Of a stretch of 6,276 nt of DNA, positions 1-6,089 are shown piece after piece (positions within the stretch are counted from its first letter, which is position 1; each line of letters begins with the position of its first letter). Source of the DNA: Halieaceae bacterium UBA3479 (lineage in GTDB: Bacteria; Pseudomonadota; Gammaproteobacteria; Pseudomonadales; Halieaceae). Position numbers and translations under genes: made by a program. Location: the NCBI GenBank assembly GCA_002377985.1, contig DFQW01000193.1:6764-13039 (forward strand), in the 5' to 3' direction. The notes under the pieces were generated by a model. That model saw nothing but the letters and a program-made list of their open reading frames with translations. It searched no databases and had not been told where the DNA came from.

Positions 1-369
1 GAGCATCCCTACTTTGCCGAGATCATCGACCTCAGGGTGTCGGCCCATTTTTTAATCCGTCGCTCAGGAGAGCTCGTGCAGTTTGTAGACACGGACAGTC
101 GTGCCTGGCACGCCGGAGTCTCCGAGTGGCAGGGTCGAGAAAACTGCAATGACTTCAGTATCGGTATTGAGCTCGAGGGTTGTGATGACGAACCCTACGC
201 AGACCAGCAATATGTGACCCTGAATGCATTGATCCACACCCTGCGAAAGCAATACCCGCGGATTCAACACGATGCTATCGTTGGCCACAGCGAAATTGCG
301 CCGGGGCGCAAGACCGATCCCGGTCCGGCCTTCGATTGGTCTCGGGTAACGGGTTCGTCTGCGAATTGA
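1..369 (+). CDS. ampD: AmpD, 1,6-anhydro-N-acetylmuramyl-L-alanine amidase (5' end outside window)
   Basis: AmpD is a cytoplasmic zinc amidase that removes the peptide from 1,6-anhydro-MurNAc-peptides during murein recycling; in species with an inducible ampC it thereby keeps AmpR-controlled beta-lactamase low. The frame is open from base 1 and reads into HPYFAEI...LRVSAH, which matches the middle of E. coli AmpD (183 aa), so about 60 N-terminal residues, including the first zinc histidine (His34), lie upstream. The 122 visible residues contain SIGIELEG (the Glu116 equivalent at visible codon 57) and VGHSEIAPGRKTDPGPAFDW, with the second zinc His at codon 96, the catalytic Lys at 104 and the zinc Asp at 106. 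The protein stops soon after this motif, as is normal for AmpD. A GTG at 37 is internal to the conserved domain and is not the start. ampE follows 17 nt downstream, the usual gene order. Confidence 0.97.
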   Translation, partial: EHPYFAEIIDLRVSAHFLIRRSGELVQFVDTDSRAWHAGVSEWQGRENCNDFSIGIELEGCDDEPYADQQYVTLNALIHTLRKQYPRIQHDAIVGHSEIAPGRKTDPGPAFDWSRVTGSSAN

Positions 370-386
370 CTGAGGAAAGCTGAGTA

Positions 387-1199
387 GTGTCGTATCTGGT
401 TTTCATCTTCTCGGTGGGTTTACTGGCGCTTTTGGGTGCTGGCGGACCACTGCATCGAGATACGTGGCTGGAGGCATTGGGTCGCCGTGTTGATGCCTTA
501 GAGCTGGGACTATGGCCCTCGCTGCTGTTGTTGCTCGTCGCACCTCTCCTGATGGCGGCCATTGCGCTGAACATCTTGCAGGTGTTCCTCGGCGATTTTG
601 CCTATGCCTTGGTGGGTGTTGCGCTACTGTATTTTTCCTGGGGACGCGGTGACTATCCCACTGAATTGCAGCGTTTCCTCGCCCGCGCCCGAGCGGGTGA
701 CACAGTGGCTGCGCGGGCTTTGCTCGATCTGAGTGAGAGGGGGTCGGATGCCGGTGAAGAATGGGAGCGAGAGGTGCTGGAGCATTTTGCTTACCGCGGG
801 TACGCCCGATGGTTTCCCCCGGTGCTGTACTTCTGTTTGTTAGGGCCTTTTGCCGCGGCGGTCTATCGATTGGTTGTGCTCGCAAATGATCGATCTGGCG
901 GGCGCTACGACGAGGCACAGCATCTGCTTGAATGGCTGCCATCGCGCGCGCTGCTATTGACCTTTGCGGTGCTGGGAGACTTTGACAGAACCCGAAGATT
1001 GTTGACTGCGAAGCCGGCTGATGGTGACGCTCCGGTAAAAGCCCTGTTGGCTGAGGGTATTGAGCGGGCGTGGCATTTGGACGAGAGTGGATTGCAGGGC
1101 GTTGATAAGACGGTGCGCGCCGTAGAAACCGCGACCAAAGCCATTGATCGAAGCTGCGCGGTATGGATCATCCTGATTTCCCTGGCTGCATTACTCTAA
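387..1199 (+). CDS. ampE: AmpE, membrane protein of the ampDE operon
   Basis: This encodes a 270-residue inner-membrane protein of the AmpE/CobD-like family (E. coli AmpE is 284 aa). AmpE has been proposed as a membrane sensor or accessory of beta-lactamase regulation and cell-wall recycling; its biochemical role is not settled. Hydrophobic segments are visible at about residues 2-20, 43-85 (probably two spans), 143-166 and 255-270. The family-like stretches are WFPPVLYFCLLGPFAAAVYRL (143-162 core) and LPSRALLLTFAVLGDF (184-199). The start chosen is GTG at 387, the first residue of the usual short N-terminal membrane span; a weak GAGG sits at 372-375, rather far upstream, so translation may rely on coupling to ampD. 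The C-terminus ends straight after the last membrane segment. The stop codon lies in the loop of a strong stem-loop. Confidence 0.93.
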   Translation: MSYLVFIFSVGLLALLGAGGPLHRDTWLEALGRRVDALELGLWPSLLLLLVAPLLMAAIALNILQVFLGDFAYALVGVALLYFSWGRGDYPTELQRFLARARAGDTVAARALLDLSERGSDAGEEWEREVLEHFAYRGYARWFPPVLYFCLLGPFAAAVYRLVVLANDRSGGRYDEAQHLLEWLPSRALLLTFAVLGDFDRTRRLLTAKPADGDAPVKALLAEGIERAWHLDESGLQGVDKTVRAVETATKAIDRSCAVWIILISLAALL

Positions 1200-1209
1200 A
1201 TAGTAATGC
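1188..1209. terminator. Perfect 8-bp stem-loop between convergent ampE and panE (putative terminator)
   Basis: GCATTACT (1188-1195) and AGTAATGC (1202-1209) are exact reverse complements around a 6-nt loop, CTAAAT. The ampE stop TAA (1197-1199) is in the loop, and the panE stop is 7 nt away on the other strand. The position between converging genes fits a bidirectional terminator or an mRNA 3'-end structure. There is no T-tract on either side, so it is not a classic intrinsic terminator. A second, weaker hairpin (GCCC 1208-1211 with GGGC 1219-1222) overlaps it and would exclude it. Confidence 0.4.
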
Positions 1210-1215
1210 CCGGTA

Positions 1216-2136
1216 CTAGGGCCGTGCCGCAATCTTGCTATCCACCTCTAAGACGGCCTCATAGAGTGCGCTGAGTAAGGGTGTCTCCGGAGGATCCGGG
1301 TGTAGGGTGTGGAGCAACCACCCCACGATGGCCTCGATTTCTGTCTTCTGACCACGCTCCATGTCGACCCGCATCGATGAGTGATTTTGGGCAGTCGCGC
1401 GGCAGACTGCGCGCACCTGCTCGGGCAGCGCATTCGCTATGTCGAAGGCGCCCGCGGCGATTAGCAGGCTTTGGACTTCCTGCGTCACCTGCTCTGTGAG
1501 ATTGAGAAACTCCGCGCCAAGCAAATCGCCATTGGCCATACGGTGCAGGCCGGTAAGGGGGTTGATGATCGCGTTGAGCGCTACTTTAGCCAGCAGCACC
1601 GCGTGAATGTCGTTGCTCCAGTGTAATGCTGGTACCCCTTTTTGCCAGGGCGATAGCCAATCAGGCGCAATATGGGGCGGGCGAAGAGCGCCCAAAACAC
1701 ATGTCCCGATACCCGATACCTGTCTTTCGCCCGTGTCGATGCGGCGACATCCCGCCGTGGTCGATCCCAGCACCAGTTTCGCGCCATTGAGGTACGGCGC
1801 GATCGATTCGGCGTGACCCATTCCGTTACACAGTATGACGACGACGCTATCGGATGAGAGTCGATGTGTTACCGAAGCGACTGCCGATTCGACTGCCCAT
1901 GCTTTGGTGCATACCAACAGTTGCCGTATCGGCTGGAGCGAAGAGACCGGTTGTCGGGTCAGGGTATGACTTCCCCTCTCATCGCCGGTCAGCACCAGCG
2001 TAACTTCAATCGAGCCATTTTTACCACCGTGATTACGGTGATCGAGCAAGGTCACGCCAGCCCCGCCACAACTTAGGCGGCAGGCAAAGAGTCCGCCAAT
2101 GGCGCCCACACCCAATACATGCCATGGCGCGATCAC
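1216..2136 (-). CDS. panE: PanE/ApbA-type 2-dehydropantoate 2-reductase, last gene of the TPP-controlled operon
   Basis: A 306-residue member of the ketopantoate reductase family, which reduces 2-dehydropantoate to pantoate with NADPH in the cytoplasm (pantothenate/CoA pathway). The N-terminal Rossmann fold shows GVGAIGG (G9-x-G11-xx-G14). CTK (Lys78) and CNGMG (Asn104, equivalent to E. coli Asn98) follow. The C-terminal helical domain has KVALNAIINPLTGL, with catalytic Lys184, Asn188 and Asn192, and NHSSM (253-254) plus TEI (Glu266), matching E. coli Ser244 and Glu256. All expected catalytic residues are present and the length is normal, so it should be active. The start is a GTG whose last bases overlap the kinase stop in a GTGA junction, which implies coupled translation. 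Its place behind thiamine uptake genes is unusual; E. coli panE was also described in Salmonella as apbA, linked to thiamine pyrimidine synthesis. A related reductase acting on another 2-oxo acid cannot be excluded from sequence alone. Confidence 0.88.
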   Translation of the reverse strand: MIAPWHVLGVGAIGGLFACRLSCGGAGVTLLDHRNHGGKNGSIEVTLVLTGDERGSHTLTRQPVSSLQPIRQLLVCTKAWAVESAVASVTHRLSSDSVVVILCNGMGHAESIAPYLNGAKLVLGSTTAGCRRIDTGERQVSGIGTCVLGALRPPHIAPDWLSPWQKGVPALHWSNDIHAVLLAKVALNAIINPLTGLHRMANGDLLGAEFLNLTEQVTQEVQSLLIAAGAFDIANALPEQVRAVCRATAQNHSSMRVDMERGQKTEIEAIVGWLLHTLHPDPPETPLLSALYEAVLEVDSKIAARP

Positions 2137-2954
2137 GTTACTTCCCCGACTTGAAGACAGAGCAGCGGATCGATCAACGCGTTCGTATCAAAGCACTGTT
2201 GCCACAACCCGGTGCACAACCCGGCGATGAGTTGGCCAGCAGCGAGTAGCTCGGTGTCCGGCTTTTTGTCAAAAACTGCGTTGAGCAATGTCTGCCGTGA
2301 CGCATTCGTTAGAGGCTCCATGGCAATCGCAACGTCGAAGTACCGACTCCCCATTGCAGCATATTCCCAGTCAATCGCAACCCATTGATCCGGTCGATAA
2401 AGGAGATTGCCGGGTGTGAGATCGTTGTGGCAGAGCCGGGGTTCATCCTGCTCAAGGCGCTGCAGGGCCCGCGTCGTGCGTGGGTGAGTCACCACTGACT
2501 GCCACTGTTCTCGCTTCTGATCAGGCAGGCGTTTCAGGTAATCATTTATCACCCGAGGCAAGTTGAGCCGATGGGATATTGCGGGTAGCTGATGGATGTC
2601 ACGGGCGAGGGTCCCTAACGCCTCGCCACTGGGTGTTTTATCGGCGCCATTGATTCGCTCGCACACTACGGCGTTTTCTGTGCCTGCAACGTAGGCTACC
2701 GCGGGAGCAAGTCCGTGACTTGCCGCAAGGGACCAGACGGCGGTCTCTCTTGTAAATCCGCCGGTCACGGTACTGGTGGTGCGGTGGCGCAAGCGAACAC
2801 ACAGGCTCGGGGCGTTCTCCAGCGCGTGGAGGCGGTGCCCACTGCCCTCCGCGAACATCGCCCCCAGCGTTGGCGCCGCAACCAGTGGCGGCGACACTTG
2901 CCACTGGCGCCAGGCAGCGAGAGTGGCGGTCAGTTGATCTGTTGCTGTAGCCAT
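2133..2954 (-). CDS. thiK: ThiK/choline-kinase-like phosphotransferase, probable thiamine kinase
   Basis: A 273-residue cytoplasmic kinase of the aminoglycoside phosphotransferase/choline kinase fold. The catalytic loop LCHNDLTPGNLL has the Brenner residues Asp178 and Asn183, and IDWEYA carries the metal-binding Asp195. The small-lobe features are less clear: a glycine-containing loop near 36-40, an Arg at 54 in the strand that usually carries Lys or Arg, and Glu70. The IDWEYA form is shared by thiamine kinase ThiK and choline kinases. The TPP-controlled context favours thiamine kinase (thiamine to thiamine phosphate), which would trap the transported vitamin; a HMP, pyrithiamine-like or other alcohol substrate remains possible. 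The frame is open to an ATG at 3050, but that start would overlap pnuT by 120 nt and add a domain-less, Arg/Cys-rich leader. The ATG at 2954, overlapping the pnuT stop by 25 nt, gives a normal N-terminus. No strong ribosome binding site is seen, so coupling to pnuT is likely. The specific function is inferred from context. Confidence 0.75.
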   Translation of the reverse strand: MATATDQLTATLAAWRQWQVSPPLVAAPTLGAMFAEGSGHRLHALENAPSLCVRLRHRTTSTVTGGFTRETAVWSLAASHGLAPAVAYVAGTENAVVCERINGADKTPSGEALGTLARDIHQLPAISHRLNLPRVINDYLKRLPDQKREQWQSVVTHPRTTRALQRLEQDEPRLCHNDLTPGNLLYRPDQWVAIDWEYAAMGSRYFDVAIAMEPLTNASRQTLLNAVFDKKPDTELLAAGQLIAGLCTGLWQQCFDTNALIDPLLCLQVGEVT

Positions 2955-3496
2955 CGCGTGCGCCACGTGCGGTACCCAAAGGCGGCCAAAACAACGTAAC
3001 CGGCAAATAATGCCGCTGTCAGAGAAAGGTCTCGCGACAGATACAGCCACACCGATGCCATATCAATGACAATCCAATACAACCAGTTCTCCAGGACTTT
3101 TTGTGCCACCAACCAGGTGGCGAGTAGTGCCGAAACCGTCGTAGCCGCGTCGACAAAGGGAGCCGCCGCGTCGGTCCAGCGCATCATCATTGATCCCAGT
3201 AGCAACGTGAGTGCAAGCACCCCAGTGCATGCCCCCGCGTGATAGCGCCATGGCCAGGTCGTGATAGGCCGCTCGGGGCGCGCCTGACCGCTGTGCCAGG
3301 CAAACCAGCCGTAGACCGCCATCCCGATATAAAAGCACTGCAGGAGTGCCTCCAGATACAGCCGTACTTGCCAGAAAATCAGGATGTAAAGCAGCGCACT
3401 GAGGATTGCCGCTATCCAACACCATCGATGCTGATAAATGGCGAGTAACACATATGCCAGGGCCAGCGCGACGGCGCAGCTCTCGGTCCAACTCAT
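2930..3496 (-). CDS. pnuT: PnuC-family vitamin transporter, probable thiamine transporter PnuT
   Basis: A 188-residue polytopic inner-membrane protein of the PnuC family. These transporters move unphosphorylated vitamins (nicotinamide riboside in PnuC, thiamine in PnuT) by facilitated diffusion and depend on a cytoplasmic kinase to retain them. Family signatures are SALLYILIFWQVRLYLEALLQ (from 33), the GWFAW block at 63-67, PFVDA (113-117) and the KVLENWLYWIVID block at 133-145 (ENWxYW 136-141), followed by an LT-x-x-LFAGY helix. About seven hydrophobic stretches can be drawn. The nearest start is an ATG whose first base lies 1 nt after the stop of the upstream small gene (TGACATG), with no good ribosome binding site of its own. 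Being placed between a TPP-regulated receptor and a kinase supports thiamine rather than nicotinamide riboside as cargo. That assignment comes from context and was not read from binding residues. Confidence 0.9.
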   Translation of the reverse strand: MSWTESCAVALALAYVLLAIYQHRWCWIAAILSALLYILIFWQVRLYLEALLQCFYIGMAVYGWFAWHSGQARPERPITTWPWRYHAGACTGVLALTLLLGSMMMRWTDAAAPFVDAATTVSALLATWLVAQKVLENWLYWIVIDMASVWLYLSRDLSLTAALFAGYVVLAAFGYRTWRTRWLQQQIN

Positions 3497-3497
3497 G

Positions 3498-3761
3498 TCA
3501 GTCGGTGGGCCCTATATCGGCAAAATGCTCGGGTATAAACTTGGCCACCAGCACCTGACGACCAAATACGTCGTAGCTCGCTCTGAGTGCGTGTTTGATC
3601 GCGGCGAAAACCGCTTCGTCCTCGCCGCTTATCTGGGTACTCATCGAGTTGGTTACCGCGACTACGTTCTCGCTCTCCAGCAATTTTTCTATAAAGGCGC
3701 GCACCGCGATTTTGAATTCTTCCCGCAGGGGGTAAAGGCTGAGTTCTGCCGTGAGTTTCAT
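3498..3761 (-). CDS. Small single-domain YkoF-like putative thiamine-binding protein
   Basis: An 87-residue soluble protein with no signal peptide and no membrane segment, so cytoplasmic. It begins MKLTAELSLYPL and has VVAVTNSMSTQISGE at about 33-47, then an alternating helix/strand pattern ending near LVAKFIPEHF. The short N-terminal strand with a following YPL and the NSMSTQxxGE block resemble the YkoF/MTH1187 (DUF77) family. Bacillus YkoF has two such ACT-like domains and binds thiamine/HMP; this protein has one and would have to work as an oligomer. Two starts are possible, TTG at 3764 and ATG at 3761. GGAGGG at 3773-3768 is about 7 nt from the ATG and only 4 nt from the TTG, so the ATG is preferred. 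It overlaps the receptor stop by 1 nt (TGATG). The family call rests on motif memory; the role (carrier, sensor or kinase partner) is not known. Confidence 0.75.
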   Translation of the reverse strand: MKLTAELSLYPLREEFKIAVRAFIEKLLESENVVAVTNSMSTQISGEDEAVFAAIKHALRASYDVFGRQVLVAKFIPEHFADIGPTD

Positions 3762-5905
3762 CAAGTTCCCTCCAAAAAGTCGTAGCGGATTGTGACGCCG
3801 ACGACACGCGGCTCACCGAATTGCCGGTACGGTTCAACAGTGTACTGCTTACGGGGATCATTGCCGAAGGTGCCGAAGCCCCGTGTGTAGGTGTCACGGT
3901 CAGTCAGGTTGCGACCCCACAGTGTCCAATGCCAGCGCCCCATGCCGCCGGTAATGCTGGCGTTGACTTGGTGAACTTTGGCGTTACCCACATCGTGACG
4001 GTCCGAGAAAAAATACCGGTCGCTACCGGCCAGTTCCAGTTGCGCTGTGGCCGCGGGAAGGATGTCCCAGCGTGCCCCTACAGCATATTGCCAGGAGGGT
4101 GACTGGGGTTGCTCACGATTCGATAAATCCTCGCCCGTTGCGCTCAGGTACTCATCAAAATGGGCGTCCAGAATTCCCAGATTCAGCTGCCATTGCCACC
4201 GTTCATTGGGCTGCCAGCGTGCCTCCCACTCCAGACCGCGATGATGCCCCGATGCTGCGTTATCGGTGTAATCGATAAATGCGGTACTGCCGTCACTCCG
4301 GGGGATGACTACCGATCCCCTGACCTGCTGATCGTCGCGCTCCATTGCAAACGCGGCCAGCCGGGACTGCAGATTGAGTGTTGGCCAAAAGCCCTGCCAG
4401 CCCCACTCGAGGCTTATCAGGGTTTCCTCATCAAAAATACTCAACCCTGAAACTTTGTTTTGCTCGAGCTCAGGCAGCGCATCGATCGAGGCGAGCAGAC
4501 TGGCATTAGCGCCTCCTGCCCGCGCACCCCGAGAAAGGGTGATGTAGGTTTGATGCCCGCTTGCATAGGTCCATTTGAGGCCCGCGCGTCCCGTCCAATA
4601 ATCGTGTTCAAAGGGTGCGTTCACAGCGGCGCTGTCGCGATACGTGCTCTCGCGTCTCTCCAAACGCGCACCGATGAAGCCAGAAACGCGGTCGGTGAAG
4701 GCGTGATTCACTTCACCAAAAATCGCGCCGGTATCTGTTTCGATTGTGCTTGAGAATGGGCCGGGCAGGTAGCTGTACTCGCGGCGAAGCGCCTCACTGT
4801 GACGCCTCAGAAACGTACCCAGTATCCATGCGGTCTCGCCGGTCCCCGCCGGTTGAATGCGCCATTCGAGACTTGTCATCTCGCGATCGCGACGATATTC
4901 ATCAAACGACTGATACTCCCACCCGGGTGCAATCCCGACAAAGCTCCAATCTTCGTCATAGCTGTACAAGGTTTCGGAGTCCGCGTGGCTAAGCTGCAGC
5001 ATGCTCGTGAAGGGACCCAAAGGTCCCTGCCACTGAATTCGGGCTGCTTTGAGCGTCAGATCGTCTTCTCCGGGCTCGTCTGAGAGCGTATCGCGGGTAT
5101 TGTCGAGAGAGAACGCGTCGTAACCGTTGTCGATGTGGGTGTAGTAAAGAGCGGTCTCCAGAAGGTGTTCGTTTGATTGCCAACGGACGGCCGCGCGCGC
5201 GGTCAACTCATCTCGCGCGTTGGTATCGCTACGGTGGAGCCAGCGATTGTCGATAAAACCGTCACTCTCATAGCGCTGCAGCGCAAAGCGCGCGCTGGTC
5301 ACCTCTGATAAGGGCCCTCCCACCTGAACACCCAATCTGTATCCGCCGTATGTCTCCGCTCCCGCACTCAGGGCGGCAACGCGTTGTTCCGGGGAAGCGC
5401 TCTGCAGCGCGATAACACCCGCCAATGCGTTGGCCCCCATCAGTGTCCCTTGCGGGCCCCTGAGCACTTCTACCTGTTCCAGATCAAACAGCGTCAATGC
5501 GCCGCCCAAGCCACTGAGGTCAATGCCGTCGAGCAAAATTCCGACAGAGGGGTTCAGCGGCTCGACGAATTGGCTGCGTTCGCCAATCCCGCGGATTTGA
5601 ATAAAACGGTTGCGGGATGCGCCCGACGAGCTGGTCACGTTCGCCAGCAACGTGGCGAGATCCTCTAGATGGATGGCGCCGCGTTGGGCGCGATCCCGTC
5701 CAGTGAGCACAGATACGCTGATCGGGGGCATCGTCTCCGCAGCGAGCGTGGCGGTTACCGTGATTTCTTCGAGGGATTGACTCAGAGCCATCGTGCAGTG
5801 GGCTGCCAGGTAACAGGCCCCGAGCCTGACCCAGACTGCACCAACCCGGCTTTTTCGGGGCTGCCTGGCATAACCTGTTGCGTGCGTTGCGGTAGTGACG
5901 TTCAT
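3761..5905 (-). CDS. TonB-dependent outer-membrane receptor, TPP-regulated (thiamine uptake, OMR1-like)
   Basis: A 714-residue TonB-dependent receptor that would drive active uptake of thiamine or a related compound across the outer membrane, powered by TonB-ExbBD encoded elsewhere. A long signal peptide (basic residues at 15-20, hydrophobic 21-40) probably ends near MALS-Q (about 42/43). A TonB box EEITVTAT follows at 46-53. The plug domain shows FIQIRGIGE (101-109), VGILLDGI (121-128) and VEVLRGPQGTLMGANALAGVI (145-165). The rest is a beta-barrel with alternating aromatic strands up to VVGVTIRYDF; four residues follow the last Phe, so the barrel does not end on the usual aromatic residue. 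The ATG at 5905 is preceded by GGGGGAG (5922-5916) with a 10-nt spacer, and that site can be masked by a hairpin below the TPP riboswitch. The substrate is inferred from the riboswitch and the downstream PnuT and kinase genes; the barrel sequence itself does not name it. Confidence 0.94.
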   Translation of the reverse strand: MNVTTATHATGYARQPRKSRVGAVWVRLGACYLAAHCTMALSQSLEEITVTATLAAETMPPISVSVLTGRDRAQRGAIHLEDLATLLANVTSSSGASRNRFIQIRGIGERSQFVEPLNPSVGILLDGIDLSGLGGALTLFDLEQVEVLRGPQGTLMGANALAGVIALQSASPEQRVAALSAGAETYGGYRLGVQVGGPLSEVTSARFALQRYESDGFIDNRWLHRSDTNARDELTARAAVRWQSNEHLLETALYYTHIDNGYDAFSLDNTRDTLSDEPGEDDLTLKAARIQWQGPLGPFTSMLQLSHADSETLYSYDEDWSFVGIAPGWEYQSFDEYRRDREMTSLEWRIQPAGTGETAWILGTFLRRHSEALRREYSYLPGPFSSTIETDTGAIFGEVNHAFTDRVSGFIGARLERRESTYRDSAAVNAPFEHDYWTGRAGLKWTYASGHQTYITLSRGARAGGANASLLASIDALPELEQNKVSGLSIFDEETLISLEWGWQGFWPTLNLQSRLAAFAMERDDQQVRGSVVIPRSDGSTAFIDYTDNAASGHHRGLEWEARWQPNERWQWQLNLGILDAHFDEYLSATGEDLSNREQPQSPSWQYAVGARWDILPAATAQLELAGSDRYFFSDRHDVGNAKVHQVNASITGGMGRWHWTLWGRNLTDRDTYTRGFGTFGNDPRKQYTVEPYRQFGEPRVVGVTIRYDFLEGT
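3768..3773 (-). promoter_or_regulatory. Ribosome binding site of the small YkoF-like gene
   Basis: The minus strand reads GGAGGG ending 6 nt before the ATG at 3761. It lies inside the last codons of the receptor gene and is the best Shine-Dalgarno sequence in the operon. It decides the start in favour of ATG 3761 over the in-frame TTG at 3764, and it suggests the small protein may be made at a higher level than its neighbours. Confidence 0.7.
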
Positions 5906-5915
5906 CGCGAGGAGG

Positions 5916-5936
5916 CTCCCCCATTATGGCGGGGGA
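5916..5936 (-). promoter_or_regulatory. Shine-Dalgarno-sequestering hairpin of the riboswitch expression platform
   Basis: In the transcript UCCCCC (5936-5931) pairs with GGGGGA (5922-5917) over an 8-nt loop, burying the GGGGGAG ribosome binding site of the receptor gene. The same UCCCCCGCC (5936-5928) can instead pair with GGCGGAGGGA (5984-5975) in the 3' part of the aptamer, nine pairs with one bulged A. The two structures exclude each other. This is the pattern of a translation-controlling TPP switch: bound TPP keeps the aptamer strand busy and lets the hairpin close. There is no U-tract after the hairpin, so control by transcription termination is unlikely. Confidence 0.7.
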
Positions 5937-5968
5937 TCGGGCGCGGGGGGGCGGAACCGCTTCCCGTT

Positions 5969-6052
5969 ACCTGGTCCCTCCGCCGGTATCATCCGGATCA
6001 GGTTCGACGGGTCCGCCACTTGGGCATCTCAGGTATACACCACCCCGCAGGT
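5969..6052 (-). promoter_or_regulatory. TPP riboswitch aptamer (THI element)
   Basis: The minus-strand RNA carries the conserved THI-box core in order. P1 is ACCUG (6052-6048) closing with CAGGU (5973-5969). The P2 strand GGGU (6045-6042) pairs with ACCC (6012-6009). A very short P3 arm lies at 6041-6032, followed by the invariant CUGAGA (6032-6027) that contacts the pyrimidine ring of TPP. ACCCGUCGAACCUGAU (6012-5997) leads into the P4/P5 arm with CCGGAUGAUACCGG and the terminal GGCGGAGGGA. It sits 63 nt upstream of the receptor start, in the same direction, and senses thiamine pyrophosphate to repress the downstream uptake genes. It has no extra P3a stem. Expression control appears to be at translation initiation. 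Confidence 0.96.
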
Positions 6053-6058
6053 GTGCGC

Positions 6059-6089
6059 ACGATAGCACAGCGTCATGTGCGACGTTAAG
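6059..6089 (-). promoter_or_regulatory. Tentative sigma70-type promoter of the thiamine operon
   Basis: Reading the minus strand, TGC-TATCGT gives an extended -10 (TATCGT at 6064-6059) and TTAACG (about 6089-6084) is a 4-of-6 match to the -35 with a long 19-nt spacer. Transcription would start around 6053-6050, directly at P1 of the riboswitch, which is the main reason to favour it. The match is weak and other placements are possible. Confidence 0.3.

Noticed and set aside
403..942. Minus-strand open frame of 179 codons opposite ampE
   Set aside because: Its protein is Arg/Pro/His-rich with no domain pattern, and it lies fully antisense to a clear membrane-protein gene.
2955..3050. Upstream extension of the kinase gene to an ATG at 3050
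   Set aside because: It would overlap pnuT by 120 nt and add 32 residues rich in Arg and Cys with no domain match; the ATG at 2954 gives a normal family N-terminus.
3762..3764. TTG start for the small YkoF-like gene
   Set aside because: The next codon is an ATG with better spacing to GGAGGG, and the conserved sequence begins at that Met.
3493..3897. Minus-strand frame of 134 codons overlapping the end of the receptor and the small gene
   Set aside because: An Arg-rich out-of-frame reading of two well-supported genes.
4047..5083. Series of plus-strand open frames of 65-97 codons opposite the receptor gene
   Set aside because: Low-complexity, Arg/Pro/Cys-rich translations in a GC-rich antisense strand; none has a good ribosome binding site or a recognisable domain.
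5669..6088. Plus-strand frame of 139 codons opposite the receptor signal peptide and the riboswitch
   Set aside because: It runs antisense through the aptamer and the receptor start and has no family features.
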